Positions 7,311-15,649 of a stretch of DNA of 64,000 nucleotides are shown here, piece by piece (position 1 is the first letter of the stretch; each line of letters opens with the position of its first letter). The notes under the pieces are model-generated. The model was not told the origin of the DNA. It worked only from the letters and a program-made list of their open reading frames with translations, and did no database searches. The translations under genes were made by a program, and so were the position numbers. The stretch lies in the NCBI GenBank assembly GCA_963781595.1, contig CAWAGG010000006.1, positions 372,001 to 436,000 of the forward strand, read 5' to 3'. The stretch is from JBEDUK01 sp963781595. GTDB taxonomy: Bacteria; Actinomycetota; UBA4738.

Positions 7311-9313
7311 CGGACCGCAAGGACGAGCCCGGCCCCGACGGTGATGATCAGCGCGACCAGGTTGTACGCGGTCGACCGGACGATGACCTGGCTCTCCGCG
7401 ATCGTCGTGGCGCCCGAGAGCGTCGTGACGCGCACGTTCAGGGGGAAGCGGCCGGTGGTCTCAGCCCGCACCTGGAACTGCATCGCGACGGTCGCGTTCG
7501 GTGGCAACGTCCGCGGCTGGACTCCTCCCCCCGCGAACACGAGGCGTGGACCCGCGTCGAGTGCCACCCGAACGTGCAACGAGTACTGCGAGCCGTTGCT
7601 GATCGTGAGCTGGAGGTTCCCCTTACGCGACGTGAGGGTGAACTTCTTACCGTCGGGCGGCGCCGAGACCTTGCCGTACGTCTGCGCGATCGCGCCGCGC
7701 GGGCCATCGACGGCGTCGATGTATCGCAGGCCGAGGGCCGGGGCCACGACGAACGTCCCTCCCTCGGCGGTCAGCAGGTCGGTCCCAAGCGTGGATTGGG
7801 CGGCGATCGCATCCGGCCCGGTGGCCGTCACGCGGAACTGCCGGAGACCGTCCTGGGCGGAGCGGAGCCGGTCGAGGTAGGACGGTGCGAAGCCGGCGTG
7901 GTGCCTAACGGGCAACCCGACCGTGCCGGCCGGGAGCGCGACGCCGGTGGGGCCGACGAAGTTCGAGACCCGGAGCCGGCGGAGCCAGGGCGACGACGCC
8001 ACGAGCCTGATCAGGTTCGGGTAGACGGCGGCCGGCGCCGGATCGGCCTGCGGGAAGAGCATCGCCACGCCCCGGGCCGCCGTGCCGGGCGCCTCGAGCC
8101 AGGTCGCCGCCATCTCGCCGAGCGCGGCGTGGGCGGCGAGGACCGGATCGTCCGGATAAGCCGCGGTGAGCGCGGCGAGATGCGCGTCCGGCAGGATCGC
8201 GAGGGCGCTCCGCCGCCCGACGACGACGTCGGCGAGCGATGCCGGGCTCCGCGGCAGACCCACGGGCGTCGGGATCGTGTCCGCGTCGAACAACAGGATC
8301 TGGACCCCGCCGTCGACGAGTCGGACGAACGACTTCCCGTCGAGGTCCGATGACGGCGGTCGGAAGACCGTCGTCGACGGCGCCACCGACAGGGCGCGGC
8401 CCACGTCCGTGCGCCCGCGCGCGATCAGCGTGGCGAGGTTCCCCAAGCCCGAGCGCTCGATCGCCGGGAGATTGGCGTCGGCGAACGGGAGCGCAACGGT
8501 CTCGACCGACGCCGAGCCCGCGATGCGGACGAGGGCGGTCAGGACGCGAGCCGCGTCGGCCGCACCGGCGATCCCGACGGGCACGGTCTGGACCCCGTTC
8601 GGCCTGACGATCCGGTACCCGTCGGCCATCGTGGCGAGCTCGGTCAGCAACACGGGGGAGATGGCCAGATCGACGGCAGGTGGGTCAGGGCGGTCGAGCG
8701 CCGAGACGATCCGATCGATCCTGCCTCCCGGTGCGATGTCGGCTTCGATCGGGCCGGGCTCGAAGACCCCGTCGGGCCCGACCTGCATCGGTCCGGCGAG
8801 CTCGAACGTCCATGCGAGGTTCAGCGCGGCGCTGGGTTGCGGGGTGATGAAGATCATCGGCGTACGGATCGTCGCCAGGAGCGCGTCCCCGCCATGGAGG
8901 GCGATGCGCAGGGGATAGAGGAGCGGCCGCGTCTCGCTGAGGCCGGGGACCTCGTCCAGCGCCTGACGGACCGCGAACGACCGCTCGCCGGCGGCGGGGA
9001 TCGAGCCCGGTTCGGTGAACGTGGTCGTGAACAACGGCGTCGTGGTGTCCGACGTGAGCGACTCCTCGTAGACGGACCTGGAGGTCGTGGGGAACCCGAT
9101 CGTCAGCGTGAGCGTGACGTCGGTGATCGCCTGCGCGGTCGGGTTCGTGACGCGGACCTTGATCGAAAGGGGCTTCGTCGGCGCGTTCCAAGCGGACTGC
9201 GACGACAGGGTCATCGTCACCGGCTGATCCTGGGACTGCGCCGCCCGCGCCGACCCTGGTAGCCCCCCGAGCACCGCGATGAGCAGCACGAACGGGAGCG
9301 CGAGGCGTTGCAT
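7274..9313 (-). CDS. DUF6049-family exported membrane-anchored protein
   Basis: A 679-residue protein with a signal peptide (MQRLALPFVLLIAVLGGLPGSARA) and a C-terminal anchor helix (NLVALIITVGAGLVLAVRWG) ending in TRRRRS. Between these are beta-rich segments, notably an N-terminal Ig-like part (SIKVRVTNPTAQAITDVTLTLTIG) and a C-terminal one (GTFVVAPALGL onward). It occupies the position of Rv3909, always just before murJ in actinobacteria, and is often annotated DUF6049. The role is not established; the linkage to MurJ suggests work at the cell-wall synthesis site. The start at 9313 is chosen for the clean signal peptide and the TACCAT 12 nt upstream. Confidence 0.85.
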   Translation of the reverse strand: MQRLALPFVLLIAVLGGLPGSARAAQSQDQPVTMTLSSQSAWNAPTKPLSIKVRVTNPTAQAITDVTLTLTIGFPTTSRSVYEESLTSDTTTPLFTTTFTEPGSIPAAGERSFAVRQALDEVPGLSETRPLLYPLRIALHGGDALLATIRTPMIFITPQPSAALNLAWTFELAGPMQVGPDGVFEPGPIEADIAPGGRIDRIVSALDRPDPPAVDLAISPVLLTELATMADGYRIVRPNGVQTVPVGIAGAADAARVLTALVRIAGSASVETVALPFADANLPAIERSGLGNLATLIARGRTDVGRALSVAPSTTVFRPPSSDLDGKSFVRLVDGGVQILLFDADTIPTPVGLPRSPASLADVVVGRRSALAILPDAHLAALTAAYPDDPVLAAHAALGEMAATWLEAPGTAARGVAMLFPQADPAPAAVYPNLIRLVASSPWLRRLRVSNFVGPTGVALPAGTVGLPVRHHAGFAPSYLDRLRSAQDGLRQFRVTATGPDAIAAQSTLGTDLLTAEGGTFVVAPALGLRYIDAVDGPRGAIAQTYGKVSAPPDGKKFTLTSRKGNLQLTISNGSQYSLHVRVALDAGPRLVFAGGGVQPRTLPPNATVAMQFQVRAETTGRFPLNVRVTTLSGATTIAESQVIVRSTAYNLVALIITVGAGLVLAVRWGMGVTRRRRS

Positions 9314-9325
9314 CGGACCGGGCTC

Positions 9326-9331
9326 ATGGTA
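9326..9331 (-). promoter_or_regulatory. -10 element near DUF6049 start
   Basis: TACCAT on the minus strand, 12 nt before the ATG at 9313. It fits the short-leader TANNNT pattern seen at several genes here. Confidence 0.3.
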
Positions 9332-9401
9332 GCAGCGGACCCTCCGCACCGAGCGTGCGGCGGTCACGAGGTTCGGGCCCCGGCCGCCCCGACGGCCGAC
9401 C

Positions 9402-9857
9402 TCACGACGCCGCCACGGCGAGCGTGGCCGAGGCTCGCTCGATCACGTCGCGTTCGCTGCGATAGTCGGCCCGTTCGATCGAGTCCGCCAGCGCGAACCA
9501 CCGGACCTCCTCCATCTCGTGGTCGTGGTTCGCGATGTCGCCCCCGGTCGCGCGCATCAGGAAGAACGTGACCGTCTTGCGGACGCGTTCGCCTTCCCAT
9601 ACGTAGACGTACGACACGTCGCCGAGCGGTCCGACGATCTCCGCCACGAGGCCGGTCTCCTCACGCACCTCCCGGACGGCCGTCTCGGATGGCTCCTCGG
9701 TGGGTTCGACCAGGCCCTTCGGCAGCCCCCATGCGAGCGAGCCGTCGCGGCGCCGGCGGGACGCGAGCGCCACGTCGTATGCGAGCGGACCGCCTCCGCT
9801 ATCGTCAGTCTGCTTTACGACCACGCCACCGGCAGAGTGCTCGAACCGCGTCCGCAT
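9402..9857 (-). CDS. NUDIX hydrolase (MutT4 position)
   Basis: A 151-residue NUDIX hydrolase. The Nudix box is complete: a Gly, five residues, Glu, seven residues, then REVREETGL (GLVEPTEEPSETAVREVREE spans it). The N-terminus HSAGGVVV is the usual first strand of this subgroup. It sits between pcnA (divergent, 55 bp apart) and DUF6049, as mutT4 (Rv3908) does in mycobacteria. It hydrolyses a nucleoside diphosphate-linked compound; the substrate cannot be read from sequence. The start at 9857 gives MRTRFEHSAGG; an upstream extension is possible but has no conserved residues. Confidence 0.9.
   Translation of the reverse strand: MRTRFEHSAGGVVVKQTDDSGGGPLAYDVALASRRRRDGSLAWGLPKGLVEPTEEPSETAVREVREETGLVAEIVGPLGDVSYVYVWEGERVRKTVTFFLMRATGGDIANHDHEMEEVRWFALADSIERADYRSERDVIERASATLAVAAS
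9800..9822. promoter_or_regulatory. AT-rich recurring motif, copy 2 (inside NUDIX gene)
   Basis: Reading the minus strand gives GTAAAGCAGACTGACGATA, differing from copy 1 (728-750) at two positions over 19. It encodes VVKQTDD near the NUDIX N-terminus, so it may be constrained by the protein rather than by a DNA-binding factor. Confidence 0.2.
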
Positions 9858-9897
9858 CGGACGCTCACGGTACCGCAGGGCGCGATGCAGCGGCGGG

Positions 9898-9903
9898 TAT
9901 GCT
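9898..9903 (+). promoter_or_regulatory. -10 element for leaderless pcnA
   Basis: TATGCT lies 9 nt before the pcnA ATG, inside the 55-bp divergent gap with the NUDIX gene. No ribosome-binding site fits that start. Confidence 0.35.
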
Positions 9904-9912
9904 CGGTGGGTC

Positions 9913-11325
9913 ATGACGCCGACCGAACAGACCGGCGCCGCCCTCGTTCCCGTCGACCCCATCGCAGCCGAGCTTGGCGAACGCTTCGCGCAGGCCGGCC
10001 GGCGGCTCTACCTCGTCGGTGGGGGCGTCCGGGACGCGATGATGGGACGGCCGTCGGCCGGCGAGATGGACTTCGCCACGGACGCGCACCCCGAGTCGAC
10101 GATCCGGATCCTCCAGGGATGGGCGAGGGGGATCGCGCTGCCGGGGATCCGGTTCGGCACGGTCGGCGCGAAGCGCGAGGGCGTGTTGCTGGAGGTCACG
10201 ACGTTCCGCAAGGAGGTCTACCCGGAGGACGACCGGCACCCCCACGTCACGTTCGCCGACGAGCTCGAGGTCGACCTGTCGCGCCGGGACTTCACGGTGA
10301 ACGCGATGGCCGTGCGCCTGCCGACCGGTGAGTTCGTCGATCCGTTCGGTGGCGTGCGGGCATTGGCGGCGCGAACCCTCGACACGCCGCTCGACCCGGA
10401 CGTGTCGTTCGGCGACGATCCGCTCAGGATGCTGCGCGCGGCGAGGTTCGCCGCGAGGCTGGAGCTCACGCCCGCGCCGCGGGTGATCGCCGCGATGCGG
10501 GAGATGGCGGCGCGGCTGTCGATCGTCTCGGCCGAACGGATCAACAAGGAGCTCTCGCTGCTCCTGCAGGCTCCCGCTCCCGGCGCCGGGATCGGGCTGA
10601 TCGTCGAGACGGGGCTCGCGGAGGTCTTCCTCCCCGAGCTCCCCGCGCTGCAACTCGAACAGGACCCGGTACATCGCCACAAGGACGTGCTTCGGCACAC
10701 GATCGCGGTCGTGGAGCGCTGCGACGGCGACGATCTCACGCTGCGGCTGGCCGCCCTGTTGCACGACGTCGGCAAGCCCGCCACCAGGGAGTTCACGTCC
10801 GCCGGCGTGCAGTTCCACCACCACGAGGTGGTGGGCGCGCGGATGGCGGAGGCTCGCCTGAAGGCGCTGCGCTACCCGAACCAGGTCGTCGATGATGTGA
10901 CGCAGCTGGTGCTGCTGCATCTGCGGTTCCACTCCTACAAGGAGGGTTGGACCGACGCGGCGCTCCGCCGGTACATCCGCGACGCCGGTGGCCCGGGGCT
11001 CCAGCTCGACCGCCTGAACCAGCTGGTGCGCGCCGACTGCACGACGAGGAACGAAGCGAAGGCGAAGGCGCTGGCGGCCCTGCAGGACGACCTGGAGCTG
11101 CGGATCGCGCGCCTGGTCGAGGAGGAGAGCCTCGAGCAGCTGCGGCCGCCCTTGGACGGCACGCAGGTGATGGCGCACCTGGGGATCGAGCCCGGGAGGG
11201 TCGTGGGCGAGGCGCTCGCCCACCTCCTGGAGCTCAGGATCGAACGCGGGCCGATCTCGGAGGACGAGGCGTACGAGCTGCTCGACGCCTGGGCGGGTGA
11301 ACGCGGGATCGGAGGAGCCGGGTGA
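9913..11325 (+). CDS. pcnA: CCA tRNA nucleotidyltransferase / poly(A) polymerase family
   Basis: A 470-residue class II nucleotidyltransferase that adds or repairs the CCA end of tRNAs. The head domain shows LVGGGVRDAMMGR, the catalytic EMDFATDA (Asp-x-Asp equivalent) and SRRDFTVNAMA. The neck has GDDPLRMLRAARFAARL. A C-terminal HD domain is present (LLHDVGKPATREF, with HHEVVGARMAEARL), as in actinobacterial PcnA. The start at 9913 is favoured by the TATGCT 9 nt upstream. It is divergent from the NUDIX gene, matching Rv3907c/Rv3908. Its stop overlaps the GTG of the next ORF. Confidence 0.95.
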   Translation: MTPTEQTGAALVPVDPIAAELGERFAQAGRRLYLVGGGVRDAMMGRPSAGEMDFATDAHPESTIRILQGWARGIALPGIRFGTVGAKREGVLLEVTTFRKEVYPEDDRHPHVTFADELEVDLSRRDFTVNAMAVRLPTGEFVDPFGGVRALAARTLDTPLDPDVSFGDDPLRMLRAARFAARLELTPAPRVIAAMREMAARLSIVSAERINKELSLLLQAPAPGAGIGLIVETGLAEVFLPELPALQLEQDPVHRHKDVLRHTIAVVERCDGDDLTLRLAALLHDVGKPATREFTSAGVQFHHHEVVGARMAEARLKALRYPNQVVDDVTQLVLLHLRFHSYKEGWTDAALRRYIRDAGGPGLQLDRLNQLVRADCTTRNEAKAKALAALQDDLELRIARLVEEESLEQLRPPLDGTQVMAHLGIEPGRVVGEALAHLLELRIERGPISEDEAYELLDAWAGERGIGGAG

Positions 11326-11618
11326 GGGCCCGTGTCCCGGCTCGCGTCATCGGCGCGTCGATGATCGCCGTCGGGCTCTTCACCGTGGCGTGCGGGGCCC
11401 GTGATCTCGGGATCCGGGACCGTCGTCGACACGGAGGTGGCGGTCGGTCCCATCGACGCGAGGTGTCGAACGAGTTCGTCGTGACGCTCGCGGTCGGGGT
11501 CGGCGTGTCGGGTTCGACGCTGCACCTCGGGCTCGCACACGGGACCGCGGTGGAGGGCGACCCGACGATCATGCAGGACCAGGTCAGCGGTGGTTCGTCG
11601 GCGACGAAGGGAGGGTGA
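11322..11618 (+). pseudogene. Possible DUF2807-like lipoprotein, frame-disrupted
   Basis: This frame starts with GTG overlapping the pcnA stop and has a lipobox-like FTVACGA near residue 25, then loses coding character. In the second frame, about 11400-11460, the sequence reads ISGSGTVVDTEVAVGPIDA. The first frame resumes with EVSNEFVVTLAVGVG. SGSGTVV followed by VSNxFxVTLxVG is the pattern of the GIN/DUF2807 adhesin-like domain, so a pair of compensating indels probably splits one lipoprotein. The product would also be short for the family. Either a decayed gene or sequence error; family assignment is tentative. Confidence 0.35.
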
Positions 11619-12088
11619 ACGCGGTGCGAGCGAGCGCGCCGTTGACCGGTGCTGTATCGGGGAGGATCCGCGATGTTCCCGCCCGATGGGCGGTCGTGGG
11701 ATCGGTCCTCACCTTGGGGCTGGTCGCTTCGAGCGCCCCGTTCGCGGCTGCGTCCGCATCGCCGTCAGCCCCGTCGAAGACGTTCTGCGCGAACGTCCTC
11801 GCATGGATCCCCCACCACGCCCACGTCGGCGACGGGGTAGACGTCGAGTCGGGCCTCGAGAACTGCGGGACCAGAGCGGCCTGGATCCGGTTCGAGTTCG
11901 CGTTCACGGGTCCGTGCCATCTGTCGGACCGCGCCACGAAGCGCTACCACATGCCGGCGGGGGCGGGGTTCGGTTCGTCGGCGTTGTTCATCGTGCCCTG
12001 CGCCGGACGCTACAAGCTGGTCGTGAAGGCGTTCCATGGGACCCGGCGCCTGGATCGGGCGGTTCGACACATGCGGGCGAGGGCCTGA
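11615..12088 (+). CDS. Small secreted protein, unknown
   Basis: A 157-residue protein whose GTG overlaps the previous stop. The hydrophobic segment WAVVGSVLTLGLVASSAPFAAASA looks like a signal peptide with cleavage after an Ala-x-Ala site, leaving a mature domain of about 105 residues with four cysteines (in FCANV, ENCGT, GPCHL and VPCAG) that could form two disulfides. The sequence between is beta-rich. I do not recognise a family. It is followed by about 400 bp without a supported gene. Confidence 0.6.
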   Translation: MNAVRASAPLTGAVSGRIRDVPARWAVVGSVLTLGLVASSAPFAAASASPSAPSKTFCANVLAWIPHHAHVGDGVDVESGLENCGTRAAWIRFEFAFTGPCHLSDRATKRYHMPAGAGFGSSALFIVPCAGRYKLVVKAFHGTRRLDRAVRHMRARA

Positions 12089-12486
12089 CCCAGCGCCCTC
12101 ATGGGGCCCGCGCGTCGTCCCGCATTGAGTCGCGCAGATCCACCACGCCGGTGCGAAGGATCGCGCGCTCGTAGTCCCTCGTTGGTGCCATCGAGCAGCT
12201 CGATCCGCCGATCACGACCGGACCCGCAAGACGAGGTACGCGGCGAGGTATGCGAGCCCGCCGATCGCGCACACAGCCGGATACGGCCCGCCGCTCTCGC
12301 TCCCGTGTCATCCCGCAGGATGTCAAGTTCGCTTTACAGGTCATTTCTTCAAGGGGGGGAGAGTGAGCCAGGGAGGATCCGACACGCGAGCGATTCCAGC
12401 CGCTGGGGTCGGCACACAGCCGACGGGACCGGCGGAACGCTCCGACGGCCCCTCGGATACGGGACGGTGATCGGACGCTTGCGGTT
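12089..12486. other. Intergenic stretch without a supported gene
   Basis: No convincing frame is seen on either strand. On the minus strand near 12230-12300 a short hydrophobic run (AIGGLAYLAAYLVLRVR) lacks a start codon and is preceded by a stop, so it may be a membrane-gene remnant. CTTTAC with flanking GTCAA at 12321-12340 loosely resembles the AT-rich motif found elsewhere in the window. Confidence 0.5.
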
Positions 12487-12885
12487 CTAAGCGGGCTTCT
12501 TCGTGTCCCAGAAGACCTTGTCGATGTCCGCGATCGCGTCGAGGAGCTGCTGGCCCTGCGCCGGGTCCAGGGACTTCTTCGACTCGCCCGCGGCCTTCGT
12601 CGCCTTCCAGAACAGCTCGTGCAGCTCCGGGTGCGCGGCGAGGTGCTCGGGCTTGAAGTAGTCGGTCCACAGGACCCAGAGGTGGTGCTTCACCAGGTCG
12701 GCGCGCTCCTCCTTGATCGCGACGGCGCGCTCGCGGAAGACCGGGTCGTCGGAGTCCTGGTACTTCTGCTGACACGCCTTGACGGACTCGGCCTCGATCC
12801 GTGCCTGCGCCGGGTCGTAGACACCGCACGGGAGGTCGCAGTGCGCATGGACCGTGCGGGTCGGCGCGAAGAGCTTCGATAGCAT
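12487..12885 (-). CDS. sodN: Nickel-containing superoxide dismutase
   Basis: A 132-residue precursor of Ni-SOD, which dismutates superoxide in the cytoplasm as a hexamer. The 14-residue propeptide (MLSKLFAPTRTVHA) is followed by the nickel hook HCDLPCGVY. After cleavage His1, Cys2 and Cys6 bind nickel. The rest (YDPAQARIEAESVKACQQK, KHHLWVLWTDYFKPEHL, DKVFWDTKKPA) follows Streptomyces SodN closely in length and sequence. The start at 12885 matches the known propeptide; GGAG lies about 8 nt upstream. A candidate -10 (TAGGTT, minus strand, 12943-12948) lies inside the 5' end of the divergent sodX. The processing protease is encoded next door. Confidence 0.97.
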   Translation of the reverse strand: MLSKLFAPTRTVHAHCDLPCGVYDPAQARIEAESVKACQQKYQDSDDPVFRERAVAIKEERADLVKHHLWVLWTDYFKPEHLAAHPELHELFWKATKAAGESKKSLDPAQGQQLLDAIADIDKVFWDTKKPA

Positions 12886-12928
12886 CGTCGGCTCCATCTC
12901 CCTTCCTTCGTCCGAGACTGGGTTCCCG

Positions 12929-13408
12929 ATGGTCGAAGCGCAAACCTATCACGCCCTCGCGAAGCGCCGTCCGGTGGCGTCGGCGCTGCTCGTGGGCCTC
13001 GCAGCGGTCTGCGTGGCGGCCTCGGCCTGGGCGCGATGGCGACCGTTCCGCGTCGTCGTGGAGGGCGACAGCATGCTCCCGGCGTTGGCGCCCGGCGACT
13101 GGCTCGTGGCCACCGGCGAAGGGAGGATCCGCTCGGGGTCGATCGTCGTGGTCGAACACCCCGGGCGCCCGGGGTTCGAACTCGTCAAGCGGGTCGAGCA
13201 CGTGCCCGGGGATGCGGCGCCTGGCGGGCGTGTCCTGGCGCACGACGAGTACTGGGTCGCCGGCGACCGTGCCGATGCGAGCACCGACAGCCGGACGTTC
13301 GGCCCCGTGCCGCGCGCCGCGGTGCGCGGCGTCGTGCGGTTCCGCTACGGGCCGATGTCGAGGTTCGCCGCGGTCGACGGCGTTCGGCGGCGTTCGCCGC
13401 GCCGGTAG
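12929..13408 (+). CDS. sodX: Ni-SOD maturation protease SodX (S26 signal-peptidase family)
   Basis: A 159-residue membrane-tethered serine protease that removes the SodN propeptide so that His1 can bind nickel. An N-terminal helix (ASALLVGLAAVCVAASAWA) is followed by the catalytic Ser48 in VEGDSMLPAL, Lys87 in FELVKRVEHVPGD and the conserved YWVAGDRADASTDSR box. It is shorter than typical leader peptidases, as SodX proteins are. It is divergent from sodN with 43 bp between starts, the usual arrangement. Its 3' end overlaps the convergent TMEM175-like gene by 64 bp. Confidence 0.92.
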   Translation: MVEAQTYHALAKRRPVASALLVGLAAVCVAASAWARWRPFRVVVEGDSMLPALAPGDWLVATGEGRIRSGSIVVVEHPGRPGFELVKRVEHVPGDAAPGGRVLAHDEYWVAGDRADASTDSRTFGPVPRAAVRGVVRFRYGPMSRFAAVDGVRRRSPRR

Positions 13409-14052
13409 AGCGCCACGACCAGCACCGTGATCGGCAGCATCAGGACCCACGAGCATTCGGCCCACTCGGGGCTCGCGAACGCGAGGGGGATCGACAGCGC
13501 GAAGACCGCGGCGAGGATCAGCGGGCGCCACATCCCGTTCAGCGATGCGTACGACGGGTCGACCTCCTCCGAGAGCAGGCCGCGCCGCACGGACCAGAAG
13601 GTGATCGCGCCCGACAGCACGCCGGCGACGGCCATGCTCGCGGCGTAGAGGACGACGGCGACCGTCGTGTTGCCGTAGCGCCCGAGCACGGCCGTGGGGA
13701 ACGGCAGGAACGAGATCGACAGCAGGAACGCGAGGTTCAGCACCACCAGGCCACCGTCGAGCCGGTCGATCGCCAGGAACTTGCGGTGGTGGGCGCGCCA
13801 GTAGATCGCGATCACGACGAAGCTGAGCAGGTAGCCGAAGTACGCGGGACCGAGCGCGGCCAAGCGGTGGGCGAGCAGCCGACTCGTGACCTCGGTCGAG
13901 AGGTCCGGCGGGATGATCGGCACCCGGAGGTCCAGGACCAGGAGGGTCATCGCGATCGCGAAGACCGCGTCGCTGAACAGCACCAGGCGTTCGACGCCGC
14001 GCTCGCGAACCATGGCGTCGAAGCGCTCCCGCGAGGTCGGCTCCCGGCTCAC
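13345..14052 (-). CDS. TMEM175 (DUF1211) family potassium channel-like protein
   Basis: A 235-residue six-helix membrane protein. The first helix contains the hallmark LVLFSDAVFAIAMTLLVLDL (family pattern FSDxxFAIAxTLL), whose Phe-Ser-Asp forms the packing core of TMEM175 channels. Five further helices follow, ending in a short basic tail. Bacterial members conduct K+ with modest selectivity. The GTG at 14052 lies 4 nt after the MFS stop, so the two are probably co-transcribed; an ATG at 14013 is an alternative start. The transported ion here is inferred from the family only. Confidence 0.85.
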   Translation of the reverse strand: MSREPTSRERFDAMVRERGVERLVLFSDAVFAIAMTLLVLDLRVPIIPPDLSTEVTSRLLAHRLAALGPAYFGYLLSFVVIAIYWRAHHRKFLAIDRLDGGLVVLNLAFLLSISFLPFPTAVLGRYGNTTVAVVLYAASMAVAGVLSGAITFWSVRRGLLSEEVDPSYASLNGMWRPLILAAVFALSIPLAFASPEWAECSWVLMLPITVLVVALYRRGERRRTPSTAANLDIGP

Positions 14053-14056
14053 GTCC

Positions 14057-15553
14057 CTAGCCCGCGGCTGGCGTCGCGATGTCCGTCGGCACCTCTCGCT
14101 CGACGCGCCATCGCGTCGAACCCTCTGGCGCGGTGACGTCGAACGTCTCGTCGGCGGCACGCAGCCGGTAGCGGCGGAGGCGGCGACCGCCCTGCTCGAC
14201 CAACGCCGAACCGAGCAGCTCGACCGGTTCCTCCTCCCCGCCGACGATCACGGCGACGGGGGTCTGCTCCGCCCGCCCCGCCTCGTGGAACCGGAGGCGC
14301 ACGTACCTCGGGCGCCGGACCCATGCCAACAGGACCGGGGGCCAGACCAGGAACAGCACCCCGGTGATGCCGACGATCGTCGCGACCGAAAGGTCCCAGA
14401 CGTTCAGCAGCGCCACGAGGATCAGCGCCGCGAGCACGCGCGGGATCGTGAACGCGATGTCCTGGATCGCGAACACGCGACCACGGTACCGGTTCGGCAG
14501 CGACTCCTGGACGATGGTGTCGGCCGGCGTCTTGCGCCAGGGGAACGTCATCGCGAGCGTGAACGTCAGCAGCAGGATCGTGACGCCCGTGATGTGCAGC
14601 GATACGAGGATCCCGGCCACGCCCGCGATGCCGAACGCCAGGGCCATGATCCGTTGCCGGTTCAGCCGCGACTCGAGGAACCCGACCGTGACCATGCCGG
14701 CCAGGACGCCGAAGCCGGCCGCGATCACGATGTTCGAGTACGACGCGATGCCCTGCTTGTATTGGTCCTTGAAGACGATCACGGAGAGCACCGCGACGGT
14801 GTTGATGAGCATCTGGTCGTAGAACACGGAGGTCACGGCAGCGAGGGCCGGCGGCGTCGCGAACAACCGGCGCGCACCGGAGGCGAAGTCCCGCATGACG
14901 CGCGCCAGGTCCTCGCGGAGGCGCCCGATCGGGCGGTCCGCGCGCAGGGGGTCGACGATCCGTGAGGCGAACCACGACGCGACCGGCCACAGCACGACGG
15001 CCGCCGCAAGGAGCGCTCGGGGATCGACCCGTCCGGCGACCCGCGAGCCGATCGCGAGGCCCGCGGCCGTGATCACCGTCCCGGCCGAGCCGGTGATGGC
15101 GTTCCCGACCAGGAGGTCCTGATCGGTCACGAGCGACGGGTTCACGGCGCCGGCCGTCGTCAGGTAGAAGCGGTTCGACGAGACGACCAAGAGGGAAAGC
15201 GCGTAGATCGCCCAGTCGGCGTCGACGAACAGGAGCGGCACGAGGCACGCCGCTTTTAGCACGGGCGTCCAGACCAGGATGAGGCGGCGCGACCACCGGT
15301 CGATGAAGACGCCGGCGAAGGGCCCGATCAGCGAGAACGGGATGATCAGGAGGGCGACGGCCTTCGCGACCTGCGCGGCCGTCCCCTGGCTGTCGGTGTC
15401 CAGGAACACCAGGCGCGCGAACACGAACGCCTGGAACAGTCCGTCGGCGAACTGGCTGACGTATCGGGCGGAGACGAGCCGAGCGAAGTCCTTCGACGCG
15501 AGCGCTTCACGGGCGCGCGCGACGACGCCGTGGCCGGTGTCCGGGGTTCGCAT
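14057..15553 (-). CDS. MFS transporter
   Basis: A 498-residue major facilitator with about 12 hydrophobic helices. It has the loop 2-3 signature FAGVFIDRWSRRLIL and the C-terminal-half counterpart with RGRVFAIQDIAFTIPRVLAAL. A ~90-residue cytosolic tail (from about VRRPRYVRLRF) carries YRLRAADETFDV-type strands and is unusual for an MFS drug exporter. It resembles the transporter half of the MFS-Tmk fusion at 51819 in its overall MFS_3-like layout. The start at 15553 is preferred over 15562 because TAGGAT lies 7 nt upstream. Substrate unknown. Confidence 0.85.
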   Translation of the reverse strand: MRTPDTGHGVVARAREALASKDFARLVSARYVSQFADGLFQAFVFARLVFLDTDSQGTAAQVAKAVALLIIPFSLIGPFAGVFIDRWSRRLILVWTPVLKAACLVPLLFVDADWAIYALSLLVVSSNRFYLTTAGAVNPSLVTDQDLLVGNAITGSAGTVITAAGLAIGSRVAGRVDPRALLAAAVVLWPVASWFASRIVDPLRADRPIGRLREDLARVMRDFASGARRLFATPPALAAVTSVFYDQMLINTVAVLSVIVFKDQYKQGIASYSNIVIAAGFGVLAGMVTVGFLESRLNRQRIMALAFGIAGVAGILVSLHITGVTILLLTFTLAMTFPWRKTPADTIVQESLPNRYRGRVFAIQDIAFTIPRVLAALILVALLNVWDLSVATIVGITGVLFLVWPPVLLAWVRRPRYVRLRFHEAGRAEQTPVAVIVGGEEEPVELLGSALVEQGGRRLRRYRLRAADETFDVTAPEGSTRWRVEREVPTDIATPAAG

Positions 15554-15560
15554 CCCGTGC

Positions 15561-15566
15561 ATCCTA
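15561..15566 (-). promoter_or_regulatory. -10 element for leaderless MFS gene
   Basis: TAGGAT on the minus strand, 7 nt before ATG 15553, in the context TAGGATGCACG that also precedes trxB. Confidence 0.4.
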
Positions 15567-15649
15567 CGCAGGGCCGGCGCCCCCGCATACGAGCGAACGT
15601 GCGCGGGCGCCCCGATCGCCCGCGGGCGACGCGTCGCGGGCGGGTGGGA

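Noticed and set aside
12099..12344. 81-codon minus-strand ORF between the small secreted protein and sodN
   Set aside because: Arg-rich with poor codon bias, no ribosome site and no similarity recognised.
13036..14136. Long plus-strand frame over the TMEM175-like gene
   Set aside because: Antisense shadow; the minus strand has the FSDAVFAIAMTLL signature.
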